Origin: JAZLJD01 sp045617725
Lineage (GTDB): Bacteria > Bacillota > Clostridia > Lachnospirales > Lachnospiraceae
Assembly (NCBI GenBank): GCA_045617725.1
Contig: JAZLJD010000016.1
Coordinates: 1 to 46,068, forward strand
Reading direction: 5' to 3'
Length of the DNA stretch: 46,068 nucleotides
Below, piece by piece: positions 16,091 to 24,586 of this stretch (the stretch's first letter is position 1; every line of letters begins with the position of its first letter). The position numbers and the translations under genes were made by a program. The notes below the pieces were generated by a model that was not told the origin of the DNA, did not search any database, and saw only the letters and a list, made by a program, of their open reading frames with translations.

Positions 16091-16288
16091 TTACATATAA
16101 GGTAAAATCTTCTTCATCTGCTTTACGTTGGTACTGTCAACCATAGCAGCCTGTCTTAAGTTTCTCTTTCTCTTTGTAGACTTCTTGGTTAAGATATGAC
16201 GCTTGTAAGCTTTGTTTCTTTTAAGTTTGCCGGTACCGGTTGCAGCAAATCTCTTGGCAGCGGAACGGCTGGTCTTCATTTTAGGCAT
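16091..16288 (-). CDS. rpmI: 50S ribosomal protein L35
   Basis: 65 residues, standard length: MPKMKTSRSAAKRFAATGTG, then the basic HILTKKSTKRKRNLRQ stretch and the ...MKKILPYM end. It lies between infC and rplT with 18-20 bp gaps, the usual bacterial order. Confidence 0.98.
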   Translation of the reverse strand: MPKMKTSRSAAKRFAATGTGKLKRNKAYKRHILTKKSTKRKRNLRQAAMVDSTNVKQMKKILPYM

Positions 16289-16308
16289 TTGTTTGTCCTC
16301 CGTTAATA

Positions 16309-16815
16309 TTATTTTTTCTTGGCAAGGAACATGCTCATGCTCTTGCCTTCTACCTTGGGCTCTTTCTCAACTACAGCTACATCAGCCAAGGCCTCAGCAA
16401 AATCGGTCAGAATGTGCTTGCTTTCTGCCATATGAGTAATCTCACGGCCACGGAAACGAAGCGTAATCTTAACACGATTGCCTGCTTTCAGAAATTTTCT
16501 GGCTGCTTCAACTTTCGTATTGAGGTCATGTGCATCGATGTTCGGAGATAAACGAATCTCCTTCACCTCAACTACTTTCTGATTTTTCTTACTTTCTTTC
16601 TCCTTACGCATTTCGTCGTAACGAAGCTTGCCATAGTCTGCAATCTTGCAAACCGGCGGCTGCGCAGTGGGAACATACAGAACCAGGTCCAGTTCAGCGT
16701 CATACGCCAGCTTCTGTGCGTCCTTTATGGGCATAACGCCCAGCTGAACGCCATTCTCGTCAATTACACGGACCTCTTTTTCACGAATCTCTTCGTTAAT
16801 CAAATAATCGATAAT
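16309..16815 (-). CDS. infC: Translation initiation factor IF-3, apparent AUU start
   Basis: 169 residues from the proposed start, which reads (M)IDYLINEEIREKEVRVIDENG. The N domain and C domain are complete, with the linker KEKESKKNQKVVEVKEIRLSPNI and the C-terminal VKITLRFRGREITH. GGAGGT lies exactly 8 nt before an ATT at 16813-16815 in frame; the nearest alternative, TTG at 16801-16803, is 20 nt from the site and no ATG is available. AUU starts on infC are known in other bacteria, where IF-3 discriminates against them and so limits its own synthesis. First gene of the ribosomal operon. Confidence 0.93.
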   Translation of the reverse strand: MIDYLINEEIREKEVRVIDENGVQLGVMPIKDAQKLAYDAELDLVLYVPTAQPPVCKIADYGKLRYDEMRKEKESKKNQKVVEVKEIRLSPNIDAHDLNTKVEAARKFLKAGNRVKITLRFRGREITHMAESKHILTDFAEALADVAVVEKEPKVEGKSMSMFLAKKK

Positions 16816-17006
16816 AGTTGTGTACCTCCATACAAGTCCTCATGGGACAATAAAAAAGTGGACAGTCAGACCATCCACTACGACTTTAAAATAAACACTG
16901 CGTGTTATCTAAAGATATAAACGCCTGCTAAGCCAAATGCCGCAGGGTGAGAGTGGATACTCTGCTTGATTGTAGACCACAAAGTGGTCGTTTCATCTCT
17001 GAAACC
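16816..17006 (-). promoter_or_regulatory. infC-rpmI-rplT leader with terminator/antiterminator (L20-leader type)
   Basis: About 190 nt of untranslated leader. Near its end is an intrinsic terminator: AGTGGA...TCCACT stem (16851-16881) followed by TTTTTT. Upstream, at about 16950-16958, the RNA contains ATCCACT, complementary to AGTGGAT in the terminator's 5' arm, so the two pairings exclude each other. A further hairpin GACCAC-TTT-GTGGTC lies around 16976-16990. Position and gene order match the Firmicutes L20 leader, in which L20 promotes termination. The alternative pairing is seen; control by L20 is inferred from that family. Confidence 0.8.
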
Positions 17007-17012
17007 TATAAT

Positions 17013-17041
17013 AAGTTAACACAAGCATACGCTTATGTCAA
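17013..17041 (-). promoter_or_regulatory. infC operon promoter
   Basis: TTGACA (17036-17041), 17 nt, TAACTT (17013-17018) on the minus strand, between the SEC-C stop codon and the leader. Confidence 0.65.
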
Positions 17042-17057
17042 CAAAAGATTTTACTTT

Positions 17058-17570
17058 TTATGCCTTGCCGCAGCACTTTTTGTACTTCTTGCCGGAGCCA
17101 CAGGGGCAGGGATCGTTGGGATATACTTTGGCTTCCTTACGAATGGTGGTAGACTGCTTCTGCTCCTTGTAAAGGGCCTTACGCTCTTCCTCTGTAAAGA
17201 TAGCATTCCACTCTTCCAGATTGTACAGCCAGTCTGCGTTACATTTAACCATATTCTTATAAAGAAGAGCCTTGTCAAACTTTAAGCTGACCTTGGAAGT
17301 CTCCTTCATGGTCTCTACCTTGTTCGGTTTTACGAGGCTGTCGTTGATACCGTCCAGGAAACCTACCATAAGCATGAGCTCTACACCATACTTTTCAGCC
17401 AGTTCAGCTACCGTTCCCTTCACTTCCGTATCGGGATCTGCAAGAAGCTGCTGATAGATGCCTTTCTCCTGCTCAAAATAATTGTTCCAAAGCTGGCTTA
17501 AGTTCTGCTGATCCTGCGGATCGGTAGCCTCTCTGTAAGCCATTTCTCTCCACTGCTCTAATAATGTCAT
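17058..17570 (-). CDS. SEC-C zinc-motif protein
   Basis: 170 residues. An N-terminal helical domain of unknown role (LWNNYFEQEKGIYQQLLADP, then VAELAEKYGVELMLMVGFLDGIND) is followed by a C-terminal SEC-C metal-binding motif, PNDPCPCGSGKKYKKCCG (three-Cys CxCGSGxxxKxCC signature). The motif is the one that lets SecA bind zinc and SecB; stand-alone SEC-C proteins are common and mostly uncharacterised. An internal 179 bp piece of this gene, without the motif, is copied at 10430-10608. It lies 17 bp behind the small membrane protein gene. Confidence 0.88.
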   Translation of the reverse strand: MTLLEQWREMAYREATDPQDQQNLSQLWNNYFEQEKGIYQQLLADPDTEVKGTVAELAEKYGVELMLMVGFLDGINDSLVKPNKVETMKETSKVSLKFDKALLYKNMVKCNADWLYNLEEWNAIFTEEERKALYKEQKQSTTIRKEAKVYPNDPCPCGSGKKYKKCCGKA

Positions 17571-17587
17571 TTTTTGTTCCTCTTGTT

Positions 17588-17947
17588 TTACTTAGAAATT
17601 TTGTCTGCAAGATTCCAGTTGAGCTTTCCTACAACCGGAACTTCCTTCATTTCACCCTGGCAGGCGTTCACAATACCCAGAATGGAAAGCACTAAGAGTG
17701 CAACCTCTACCAACCAAACCAGTAAATTGAATGCCACCTTTAAGATGCCGATACCCAAAAGGCCCAATACAAAGCCAACAACAATCTGAACTACTCCCAA
17801 AGCAATCTCAATTGCTGCAAGAGTTGCGCCCTGATTCGCATGATATCTTGCGAACTTGCTGTCCTTGGCTGCAAAAATAGGAATCAATACAAGGATACTC
17901 AAATAGGACAAAATACCCATAATCTTGTCATTATCATTTACGTTCAT
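17588..17947 (-). CDS. Small four-helix membrane protein, DUF4870-like
   Basis: 119 residues. The start MNVNDNDKIMGILSYLSIL at 17947 has AGGAGG 6 nt upstream; the longer frame has no site. Three to four hydrophobic segments: ILSYLSILVLIPIFAA, IALGVVQIVVGFVLGLLGIGIL, LLVWLVEVALLVLSILGIV. The motif DSKFARYHANQGATL between helices is the HxNQ-type signature of DUF4870/Tic20-like proteins. Function unknown in bacteria. Confidence 0.82.
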   Translation of the reverse strand: MNVNDNDKIMGILSYLSILVLIPIFAAKDSKFARYHANQGATLAAIEIALGVVQIVVGFVLGLLGIGILKVAFNLLVWLVEVALLVLSILGIVNACQGEMKEVPVVGKLNWNLADKISK

Positions 17948-18089
17948 ACTGTTACCTCCTAATTTATAAGCTGTTTGGGTCACAACCGATAGTGTAGCAG
18001 AAAAAAAATCAAGCCACAAGATACTTTATCGCTTTAATTTAACAATTCTTTCCTTTATAATGAAATTCAAATCAGAAAGGAATAAAAAT

Positions 18090-18380
18090 ATGAAAGCTAA
18101 ACGAATCGCTGCGCTGATTGGAGTCATACTTCTAGTGCTTATGTATCTGACTACCCTGATTAGTGCCATTATCAGCAAAGGTTCCACCACAAAAACCTTA
18201 TTCAGTATCAGTCTGGTACTTACCGTAACCGTCCCCATCGTTTTATGGTTGTTCATTTGGATGGTAGGCCGCATGACCGGCAAGCGTACCATTGCATCCC
18301 CTCCGGAAGTAAAATTGCCTGATACGGATTCCGAAGACAGCAAGCCCCTCGAAATCTGCCAAGCTTCGCCCGACAGATGA
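18090..18380 (+). CDS. Small two-helix membrane protein, hypothetical
   Basis: 96 residues from the ATG at 18090, chosen because AGAAAGGA lies 7-8 nt upstream. Two membrane segments (IAALIGVILLVLMYLTTLI and FSISLVLTVTVPIVLWLFIWMVG), then a short polar tail rich in Asp/Ser/Pro. A TATAAT at 18056-18061 is the likely -10 box. Monocistronic, followed by the 50 bp repeat and a terminator. No family recognised with confidence. Confidence 0.7.
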   Translation: MKAKRIAALIGVILLVLMYLTTLISAIISKGSTTKTLFSISLVLTVTVPIVLWLFIWMVGRMTGKRTIASPPEVKLPDTDSEDSKPLEICQASPDR

Positions 18381-18395
18381 TTAGCAGTCGCCAAA

Positions 18396-18445
18396 TGTCC
18401 TCCTGCGCAAGCGCGGTGTCCACTTGGCTCGTTGCCATAACAAAA
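18396..18445. repeat. Dispersed 50 bp repeat, copy 2
   Basis: Second copy of the repeat at 15630-15679, in the same orientation on this strand, again directly against a terminator. The hairpin arms differ (GCGC/GCGC against GTGC/GCAC) but remain complementary. Confidence 0.8.
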
Positions 18446-18477
18446 AAACCTCTCACTCATGTGAGAGGATTTTTTTA
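18442..18477 (+). terminator. Bidirectional terminator
   Basis: CCTCTCAC-TCAT-GTGAGAGG (18449-18468) followed by ATTTTTTT and preceded by an A-run. It serves the plus-strand gene ending at 18380 and, read the other way, the small gene ending at 18475. Confidence 0.92.
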
Positions 18478-18828
18478 TTTCAGTTCAACCTTACTTGCCA
18501 GGGTGCTTTCCATTTCAAGGATTCGGGATTTCATATAATGAATGCTCCAAAGTCCCTTTGTATCATACTTCATGCTGCTGCTTGTAGCCAAAGTGACCAA
18601 ACGCTTCCGATAGTGCATGCATCTTAAGTTATAAACGAAAAGAAAAGCTATCAAAAGAATTGCAACAACAATAGCAATATACATACCCGTCAATCCGTCG
18701 GGTACGGTAGTGGGAGCTGCAGAAAGAGCCACTTCTTCCTCGTCCAAAATAACAATATCGTACTGATCCATGTCTGCTACAAACCAAGCTGCCATCATTT
18801 TAATTGCATTCATACTACTAAGTAACAT
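18475..18828 (-). CDS. Single-pass membrane protein, hypothetical
   Basis: 117 residues. One clear membrane helix (MYIAIVVAILLIAFLFVYNL, about 49-68) with an acidic N-terminal part (QYDIVILDEEEVAL) and a basic, helical C-terminal part (YRKRLVTLA...). The start is uncertain: the first ATG has only a weak GGATAG site, and a second ATG follows five codons on. The stop lies inside the T-run of the convergent terminator. Coding status rests on the membrane segment and the absence of any competing feature. Confidence 0.5.
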   Translation of the reverse strand: MLLSSMNAIKMMAAWFVADMDQYDIVILDEEEVALSAAPTTVPDGLTGMYIAIVVAILLIAFLFVYNLRCMHYRKRLVTLATSSSMKYDTKGLWSIHYMKSRILEMESTLASKVELK

Positions 18829-18999
18829 CTCTATCCACGCACTCGCAATCCGATAAATTTAGCTTTCACTGCATCGCAGCGAAATGACTACGGATTCGAC
18901 TTATATGAGAAATTCATCCTCATACACTAATAAAGACGGAAGTTTTGGTTATAATGGGTCATATTATTATGAATTTTTTGACAATTTTTTATTACGCTA

Positions 19000-19593
19000 C
19001 TACAGTAAAGCGACAGTTGCCTGCATTTTTTCAATATTTGTGAAAAGCTCGGCCTTCATTCCGGCTCTTAAGGCCCCATCGACGTTCTCCTGCCTGTCAT
19101 CAAAAAACAGACATTCTTCCGCTTTCAGGTCATAACGCTCCGTAAGGCAGCGGTAAATCGCCGGGTCCGGCTTAATCATTTTCTCACGATAGGAAAAAAT
19201 ACCGCCGTCCACAACCGGCAGAAACGGCATATGCTTCCTGGTCTGCTCATACAGAAGATGCGGATAATTCGACAGAAAGTACAACTTGTATCCTTCCTGC
19301 TTAAGCTCACAAAACCAGGGAACAATCGCCGGACGCTCCACAATCGTATCATCCATGTGTGCCAAAAAGTATCGAATCTCCTTCTCAAGAAGCGGATCCG
19401 CCTGCACCATGGCATCGTGCACCTGCTCCGTAGACCACACGCCCCGGTCGTATTCCTTCCACACGGGATTTCTCACGGTCGCCTTGCAAATACGCTCGCT
19501 CACCTCTTCAGAGTATCCCATTTTCTTAAGGACCGGATACGGGACAAAATCCACCAGTACCATGCCCACATCAAAAACCAGATTCTTAATCAT
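19000..19593 (-). CDS. HAD-superfamily hydrolase (YihX-like)
   Basis: 197 residues. Motif I FDVGMVLVD (DxG form, usual for the YihX branch), motif II LSNYP (about 101), motif III lysine in KMIKPDPAIY, motif IV FFDDRQENVDGA. The cap lies between I and II. A sugar-phosphate or nucleotide phosphatase role is typical; the substrate is unknown. The ATG overlaps the stop of the lipoprotein gene in TAATG, indicating translational coupling and membership of the dlt-like operon. Confidence 0.88.
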   Translation of the reverse strand: MIKNLVFDVGMVLVDFVPYPVLKKMGYSEEVSERICKATVRNPVWKEYDRGVWSTEQVHDAMVQADPLLEKEIRYFLAHMDDTIVERPAIVPWFCELKQEGYKLYFLSNYPHLLYEQTRKHMPFLPVVDGGIFSYREKMIKPDPAIYRCLTERYDLKAEECLFFDDRQENVDGALRAGMKAELFTNIEKMQATVALL

Positions 19594-20129
19594 TACTTCA
19601 GCACCTTGCTGCAATACTGAATGGAAACGATTTCGCCCTCTTTAATAATGAAATCAAGGGTCATATTGCCACCGTCATAGCTGTATAAATTGCCATTCTC
19701 GGTATAATCACTTCCGTATACGCGGATCATGTCATCCTTCGTCATATAAAGGCTGATGCCTTCCGTGGTGCTTACAAGGTCATCACGGACAATAATCATG
19801 GAAACATAGTCTTTGTCGCCATCCGGATAGGTATCAATTTCATAGCTTCCGAAGTCATAGAACTTGTCGATTCCCTCAAATGCACAACTGGTCTCCTCGT
19901 GATATGCATACGTTCCGAGTGAATCAAGCACGGATCCAAGCTCCGCATCCACCTTAACCTGCACTCCGCCAGCCGTAAATACATACGCGTTTTTTGTTTC
20001 CGTATCCTGCGTAGTCGTTACGGCAGGTGCCTTACTGCTTTCCACGGGCTGTACGGGATCGGTCTTTCCGTCACATCCTGCCATCAATAACACCAGCATT
20101 GCTCCTGCCAATAATGTACTCTTTTTCAT
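19593..20129 (-). CDS. Lipoprotein, hypothetical
   Basis: 178 residues. Signal peptide MKKSTLLAGAMLVLLMAGC with a lipobox (LMAGC) and Cys19 as the lipidated residue, then a Thr/Pro/Glu spacer and a globular domain of about 130 residues (AYVFTAGGVQVKVDAELGSVLDSLG...). It starts directly after the SGNH gene stop and overlaps the HAD gene start. Role in the surface-modification operon unknown. Confidence 0.85.
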   Translation of the reverse strand: MKKSTLLAGAMLVLLMAGCDGKTDPVQPVESSKAPAVTTTQDTETKNAYVFTAGGVQVKVDAELGSVLDSLGTYAYHEETSCAFEGIDKFYDFGSYEIDTYPDGDKDYVSMIIVRDDLVSTTEGISLYMTKDDMIRVYGSDYTENGNLYSYDGGNMTLDFIIKEGEIVSIQYCSKVLK

Positions 20130-21188
20130 TTATTCATCCTTTCCGCTGCTTTGTGCGGCTTTCTGCGTTTCAATCTCCGCATAATACAGCTTAAGCTTCT
20201 CATCCCAGCTTTGGGACAGTTTTTCTTCATTTCTTCGGTCCGGAAGGTTCATTTCGTTTCTCAAAAACTCTCCGAAATGCTTTGTCAGCTTCACGGCTCC
20301 GTAAAGATTCAAGTGACCGCCCATATCATAGGTGTCCTCCGTGAAATCAATCCCCGTCTCGGGAAGGAGCTTTAAGTAATTGATATACGGAATATTGTGT
20401 TCCGAAGCGTAAGCAACCACCTGCTCTTCCCACTCGTCGTACCAGTACGGAGTCAGGGAAGGGGCTTTTACAAATACGAGCTGAACGCCCTCATTGTCAC
20501 ATAATTCCACCATCTTATCAAGATATTTCATGGCGTTCTCGCCAAAAGTATAATCGGGCAACATTCGTCCGACCGGGTAATTGTCGGGGGTAATGCCCTT
20601 CACTCCAAGCTGCATAAGGTATCCGTTGTGCGATACATTCCCGTGGCCAAAAAGAAGGCTTATATCCTCACTCTTAAGCTCCTTATAGCGGTCATGGAAA
20701 CGAAGCAGAGGAAACAGATAATCCGTAAAATTCTCATCGGGAAGCATCGAAGCTAAAATGGAATCCACTTTAGACTTTGAAAACCGCATTCCGTCGAGCG
20801 TCATACGGTTATATTCCTCCCGCTGCGGTTCATTGTACTTAAGGGAAAGAATATTGAACACCATGACGTCGGGATGTTCATATTTAAGTGTCTCTTCCAT
20901 CAGATAATAGGACTGCCAGATCAGCTGTTGCGCACTTCCGCGGATATAACTGTTGATGCCGAAATCCTCCCATAAAACCGCGGGAACGAAATTCTCGTAA
21001 ACCTCGCAGTCTCCGATGAACACGACATCAAAGTCCTTGTCTTCCCCGTAATACTCGCGGATTAGGCTTCCTTCCTTCTGCGTACTGTAGTACTTGGGCA
21101 TGAAAAGACGCCCAAGAAGAATCGTAAGTGCCGCAAGCACCAGAATTACGCCCACATATTCAACTGTCTTTAAGATAGTTTTTTTCAA
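20130..21188 (-). CDS. Membrane-anchored SGNH-fold protein, DltD-like position
   Basis: 352 residues. N-terminal membrane anchor (VEYVGVILVLAALTILLGRLF), then an extracytoplasmic SGNH-type domain. The block I motif is VFIGDCEVYENF: Cys61 stands where Ser is usual. A C-terminal DxxxH-like motif (DMGGHLNLYGA) supplies the expected Asp/His. In dlt systems DltD takes the aminoacyl group from the MBOAT protein and transfers it to the polymer; the location right behind the MBOAT gene suggests the same job here. The basic/acidic C-terminal tail after residue 325 is probably disordered. Confidence 0.8.
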   Translation of the reverse strand: MKKTILKTVEYVGVILVLAALTILLGRLFMPKYYSTQKEGSLIREYYGEDKDFDVVFIGDCEVYENFVPAVLWEDFGINSYIRGSAQQLIWQSYYLMEETLKYEHPDVMVFNILSLKYNEPQREEYNRMTLDGMRFSKSKVDSILASMLPDENFTDYLFPLLRFHDRYKELKSEDISLLFGHGNVSHNGYLMQLGVKGITPDNYPVGRMLPDYTFGENAMKYLDKMVELCDNEGVQLVFVKAPSLTPYWYDEWEEQVVAYASEHNIPYINYLKLLPETGIDFTEDTYDMGGHLNLYGAVKLTKHFGEFLRNEMNLPDRRNEEKLSQSWDEKLKLYYAEIETQKAAQSSGKDE

Positions 21189-21199
21189 AATAAGCTCCG

Positions 21200-22795
21200 T
21201 TAAAACTGATTATAAATGAACTGGCTTGCATCATAGCCCTGTCCGTAGTGGCCAAAAACAAGCACGATTACAAACAATGCATACCATAAAAGGGCCTGTA
21301 CGATAAACGGTCTGCGGGCAAGCTTCTCTCGCACGCTTCCGCTCCTTTGGAACATGCTGACGCAAAAAACAATCACAAGGCCCACAAGAAGGATGCCGTA
21401 GTCCCAGACATCGAGACCTAAGTTCCAAAGTCCCGTGGTAAACATCTCGCCGTAGTTAAAGGTGGTGAAGATGCTTCCGAACATTTTAAAGGTAAGGGGA
21501 ACATCGCGGTAGCAGTCAAACATACGAAGCGAACTCATAAGGAGTACGGTCCTTATGACCTGGAACATTTTGTAACCGGTACTGCCCGCCGCATTCGGAA
21601 ACCGTGCATGGAATTTCTGATAAAGAGGCTCGAATTCCTGCGAAATCAGGATGACCACGCAGTTCATAAGTCCCCATACGATGAAGTTCCAGGCAGCTCC
21701 GTGCCAGATACCCGTCGTAAACCAGACAACCAGACAGGAAAGATACACGGGGATACGCTTGCCTACCACATCGCCGAAGGCTTTACGGCTGAATTTTGTA
21801 AGCTTGAGCATGGGCTTGCAAACCGAAATGGGATAGAATATGTAGTCCGTAAACCAGGTTCCCATCGTGATGTGCCAGCGATTCCAGTATTCCTTGATGC
21901 ACTTACTGAAGTAAGGTCTTTGGAAGTTCTCCGTCACACGAATACCCAGCACTTCCGCGATACCGATGGTAATGTCGATTCCGCCCGTGAAGTCGCAGTA
22001 CAGTTCAAATGCATAGAACAGCATGCCTGCAAGAGCATACGCCCCCTTATATTCCTCGGGAGCATGAATGATGGCATTGACACCGACCAGCATTCGGTCC
22101 GCAAGGACAACCTTCTTAAAGAAGCCCCACAGTATTCGTTCAAGGCCGAAGCTTATGTTCTTTTGCGAAAAAGGATGCGGTCCGTATAAGGTCGCCGCAA
22201 GATCGTCGTAACGGCTGATGGGGCCCTGAATCAGTTGCGGGAAAAAGCTGACAAACAGGGCAAACTTAAACAGATTCCGGCACGCTGCCGTCTTGCCTCT
22301 GTAAACATCAATGATGTAGCCCATGGACTGGAACGTATAGAACGAAATGCCCAGCGGCACCAAAAGGTCGACCTTCTTAAGTTCGGTCGCACTGTGGAAC
22401 CAGGAAAGCACCGTATTGATATTGGCAATGGTGAAATTGGTGTATTTCATCACTGCGAGAATGCCGAAATTGCACAACATACAGGCCAGCAAAATTCGTC
22501 CTGTTCTTTTCTTCATGGACGCTTTGCGGGCCTTCCGTTCCTCTTTTGCAAGAGTCTCTTTATTCTCTTTTAGATAAGCTTCCGTTTTGTTTCTGGTATC
22601 GTCTATGAATACACCGGCCAAATAGGTTGTGACCGTCGTGATTCCGATAAAAATAAGGTAGCGAATATCTGCCATTGCGTAGTAGAAATAACCGGCTACC
22701 AGCAGAAGCATCCACTGAAAACGCTTCGGAATCACGTAATACAGGATAAAAAGAATCAATAGAAACAAAAGAAAGCTGTAGGAAGTAAACAGCAT
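21200..22795 (-). CDS. MBOAT-family O-acyltransferase (DltB/AlgI-like)
   Basis: 531 residues with about ten membrane helices. The start MLFTSYSFLLFLLILFILYY and LLVAGYFYYAMAD are typical of AlgI/DltB relatives. Family signatures are ISFYTFQSMGYIIDVYRG, the FPQLIQGPISRY stretch, and the catalytic His in TGIWHGAAWNF (about residue 365). It moves an acyl or aminoacyl group from a cytoplasmic carrier across the membrane to a surface acceptor. The adjacent carrier protein and adenylation enzyme point to an aminoacyl donor rather than acetyl. It lies 11 bp before the SGNH partner. Confidence 0.92.
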   Translation of the reverse strand: MLFTSYSFLLFLLILFILYYVIPKRFQWMLLLVAGYFYYAMADIRYLIFIGITTVTTYLAGVFIDDTRNKTEAYLKENKETLAKEERKARKASMKKRTGRILLACMLCNFGILAVMKYTNFTIANINTVLSWFHSATELKKVDLLVPLGISFYTFQSMGYIIDVYRGKTAACRNLFKFALFVSFFPQLIQGPISRYDDLAATLYGPHPFSQKNISFGLERILWGFFKKVVLADRMLVGVNAIIHAPEEYKGAYALAGMLFYAFELYCDFTGGIDITIGIAEVLGIRVTENFQRPYFSKCIKEYWNRWHITMGTWFTDYIFYPISVCKPMLKLTKFSRKAFGDVVGKRIPVYLSCLVVWFTTGIWHGAAWNFIVWGLMNCVVILISQEFEPLYQKFHARFPNAAGSTGYKMFQVIRTVLLMSSLRMFDCYRDVPLTFKMFGSIFTTFNYGEMFTTGLWNLGLDVWDYGILLVGLVIVFCVSMFQRSGSVREKLARRPFIVQALLWYALFVIVLVFGHYGQGYDASQFIYNQF

Positions 22796-22810
22796 AACTG
22801 ACCGTCCCGA

Positions 22811-23038
22811 TTAATCATCCAGTAATTTCTCAATCAATGCATAAAGGGCCTGTGCGGAATTAAAGTTCTCCGGTACGATTTCATCTGCGGGGATGGCTAC
22901 ATCAAACTGCTCATTGATTTCGGAAATCAGGGATACGATGTCAAAGGAATCCAAAATCTTGTCATCAATCAGTGTATCGCAGCTTTCAAAGTCAACCTCC
23001 GGATGAAGGTCCTGTAAAATCTCAAGTAATTCTTCCAT
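22811..23038 (-). CDS. Acyl/aminoacyl carrier protein (DltC-like)
   Basis: 75 residues, acidic four-helix carrier. The phosphopantetheine attachment is Ser31 in ILDSFDIVSLI; helix II continues ISEINEQFDVAIP as in ACPs. Placed between the adenylation enzyme and the MBOAT gene, as DltC is. The DSFD motif differs from the usual DltC LDSMGTV. The gene starts 14 bp after the adenylation-enzyme stop. Confidence 0.92.
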   Translation of the reverse strand: MEELLEILQDLHPEVDFESCDTLIDDKILDSFDIVSLISEINEQFDVAIPADEIVPENFNSAQALYALIEKLLDD

Positions 23039-23052
23039 GTATAAATTCCTTC

Positions 23053-24573
23053 CTATCTTGCACTTTCCTGTGCATACTGTTCGCTTAAGTATTTTCTGTT
23101 AATCTTGCCGTTCGGTGTAAGCGGCATGCTTTCGATTCGAATGAAATGGTTCGGAAGCATATAGCGGGGAACCTTCTCCTTGAGCGCATTCATCATGTCA
23201 CGCTCCGAAAGGTCACCGACGTAGTAAAGTACAATCTTACTCTTCTCTTTGTCATAAATGCAGGCGCTGATTCGGACGGCCTCCAGCATGTTGACATTGG
23301 CTTCAATCTCGCCGAGTTCGATGCGGTGTCCCATGTGCTTTATCTGGTAATCCTTACGGGAAACAAATACCAGCTCGCCGCGTTCATTTCTCCTGCCGAT
23401 ATCTCCGGTGCGGTAAATGATCTCGGGATATGCGGTATTCAGAGGATTCTGTACAAAGCACTCTGCCGTCTTCTCGGGATTATTGTAGTAGCCGAGCGTT
23501 ACACAGGTACCTCGCAGGCAGATTTCTCCGGTTTCCCCCTCGCCCGCGAGCTTGTTTTCGTCATTTAAAAGCAGAATCTCCGTATTTTTAAACGGCCGGC
23601 CGATGGGAATGGCTTCTCCTTCCTCAAAATCACGGTCTACCTTGTAATAGCAGCACATTCCGGTTCCTTCCGTCGGTCCGTAAAGATTCGTGAATCTCGC
23701 ATTCGGAAGCGCTTCACGCCACTTTCTGAACTGCTTAAGCGGAAATACCTCACTGCCAAAAGCTATATTGCCAAGATACTTTGGTACCACCTTATCAAGA
23801 ACCCCGAAGGCGGAAATCATGGTCAGGGCGGAAACAACCCAGCACACGGTGTTGATTTGTTTCTCGTTCATGAATTCAACCAGCTTAATCGGGAACATGA
23901 ACAGATTCTTTGGAATCAGATAGGTCGTAGCACCATACTTCAGCGTCGGATACAACTCCTTTAAGCATGCATCAAAGTACAGCGGCGTCTGATTGCCGAA
24001 CACCGTATCCCCGTTAAATTCCAAAACGGAAGAAAGCTGCTCGATATAGTCGATGACACTGCGGTGGCAGGCTACAACGCCTTTGGGAACTCCGGTCGAG
24101 CCCGAGGTGAACACAACATAAATCGGGTCGGTATCAAGCGCCTTTTCGTGAATATCCATAAGTGCATCCGTATCGATTTCGGTGCCTGTCATGTCGCCAA
24201 AAAGTACTCTTTCAGCGTCCGTATTAAAGCCGCGGGCCGTCTCAAGTGTCGCCTCGTCGCAGATAATCAGCCGTGGCTTAAGGTTATCAAGAATCAGTTC
24301 GATTCTGGCGGCCGGCATTTCGGCGTCTATCGGCACATAGAAGCAGCCGGCTGCAATGACACCGAAGAAGGCAACGATGGTATTCGGATGCTTCTCCATA
24401 AATACAACCACAGGTTCCCGGTAAAGGCCCTCCTTATGGATATAACTTGCGATGCTTCTGTGAAGGTCATACACCTCACGATGCGTAAGACCCATGCTTT
24501 CATTGCAAAAAGCAAGCTTGTCCGGGCAATGATTCACCGAATAATCCATATAGTCAAGTACATTGTTCTGCAT
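23053..24573 (-). CDS. Amino-acid adenylating enzyme (DltA-like)
   Basis: 506 residues, a complete ANL adenylation domain of DltA size. A3 TSGSTGVPKG (156-165), amino-group-binding Asp201 in LYFDACLKELYP, A5 NLYGPTEGTG (296-305), A7 YRTGDIG, A8 hinge GHRIELGEIEAN, A10 PNGKINRKYL. It should activate an amino acid with ATP and load it on the carrier protein encoded next. In ungapped alignment Asp201 matches Asp197 of Bacillus cereus DltA, and Gly273 falls where DltA has Cys269, a residue tied to D-Ala selectivity. Substrate is therefore open. Confidence 0.9.
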   Translation of the reverse strand: MQNNVLDYMDYSVNHCPDKLAFCNESMGLTHREVYDLHRSIASYIHKEGLYREPVVVFMEKHPNTIVAFFGVIAAGCFYVPIDAEMPAARIELILDNLKPRLIICDEATLETARGFNTDAERVLFGDMTGTEIDTDALMDIHEKALDTDPIYVVFTSGSTGVPKGVVACHRSVIDYIEQLSSVLEFNGDTVFGNQTPLYFDACLKELYPTLKYGATTYLIPKNLFMFPIKLVEFMNEKQINTVCWVVSALTMISAFGVLDKVVPKYLGNIAFGSEVFPLKQFRKWREALPNARFTNLYGPTEGTGMCCYYKVDRDFEEGEAIPIGRPFKNTEILLLNDENKLAGEGETGEICLRGTCVTLGYYNNPEKTAECFVQNPLNTAYPEIIYRTGDIGRRNERGELVFVSRKDYQIKHMGHRIELGEIEANVNMLEAVRISACIYDKEKSKIVLYYVGDLSERDMMNALKEKVPRYMLPNHFIRIESMPLTPNGKINRKYLSEQYAQESAR

Positions 24574-24586
24574 AGCACACCTTCTG

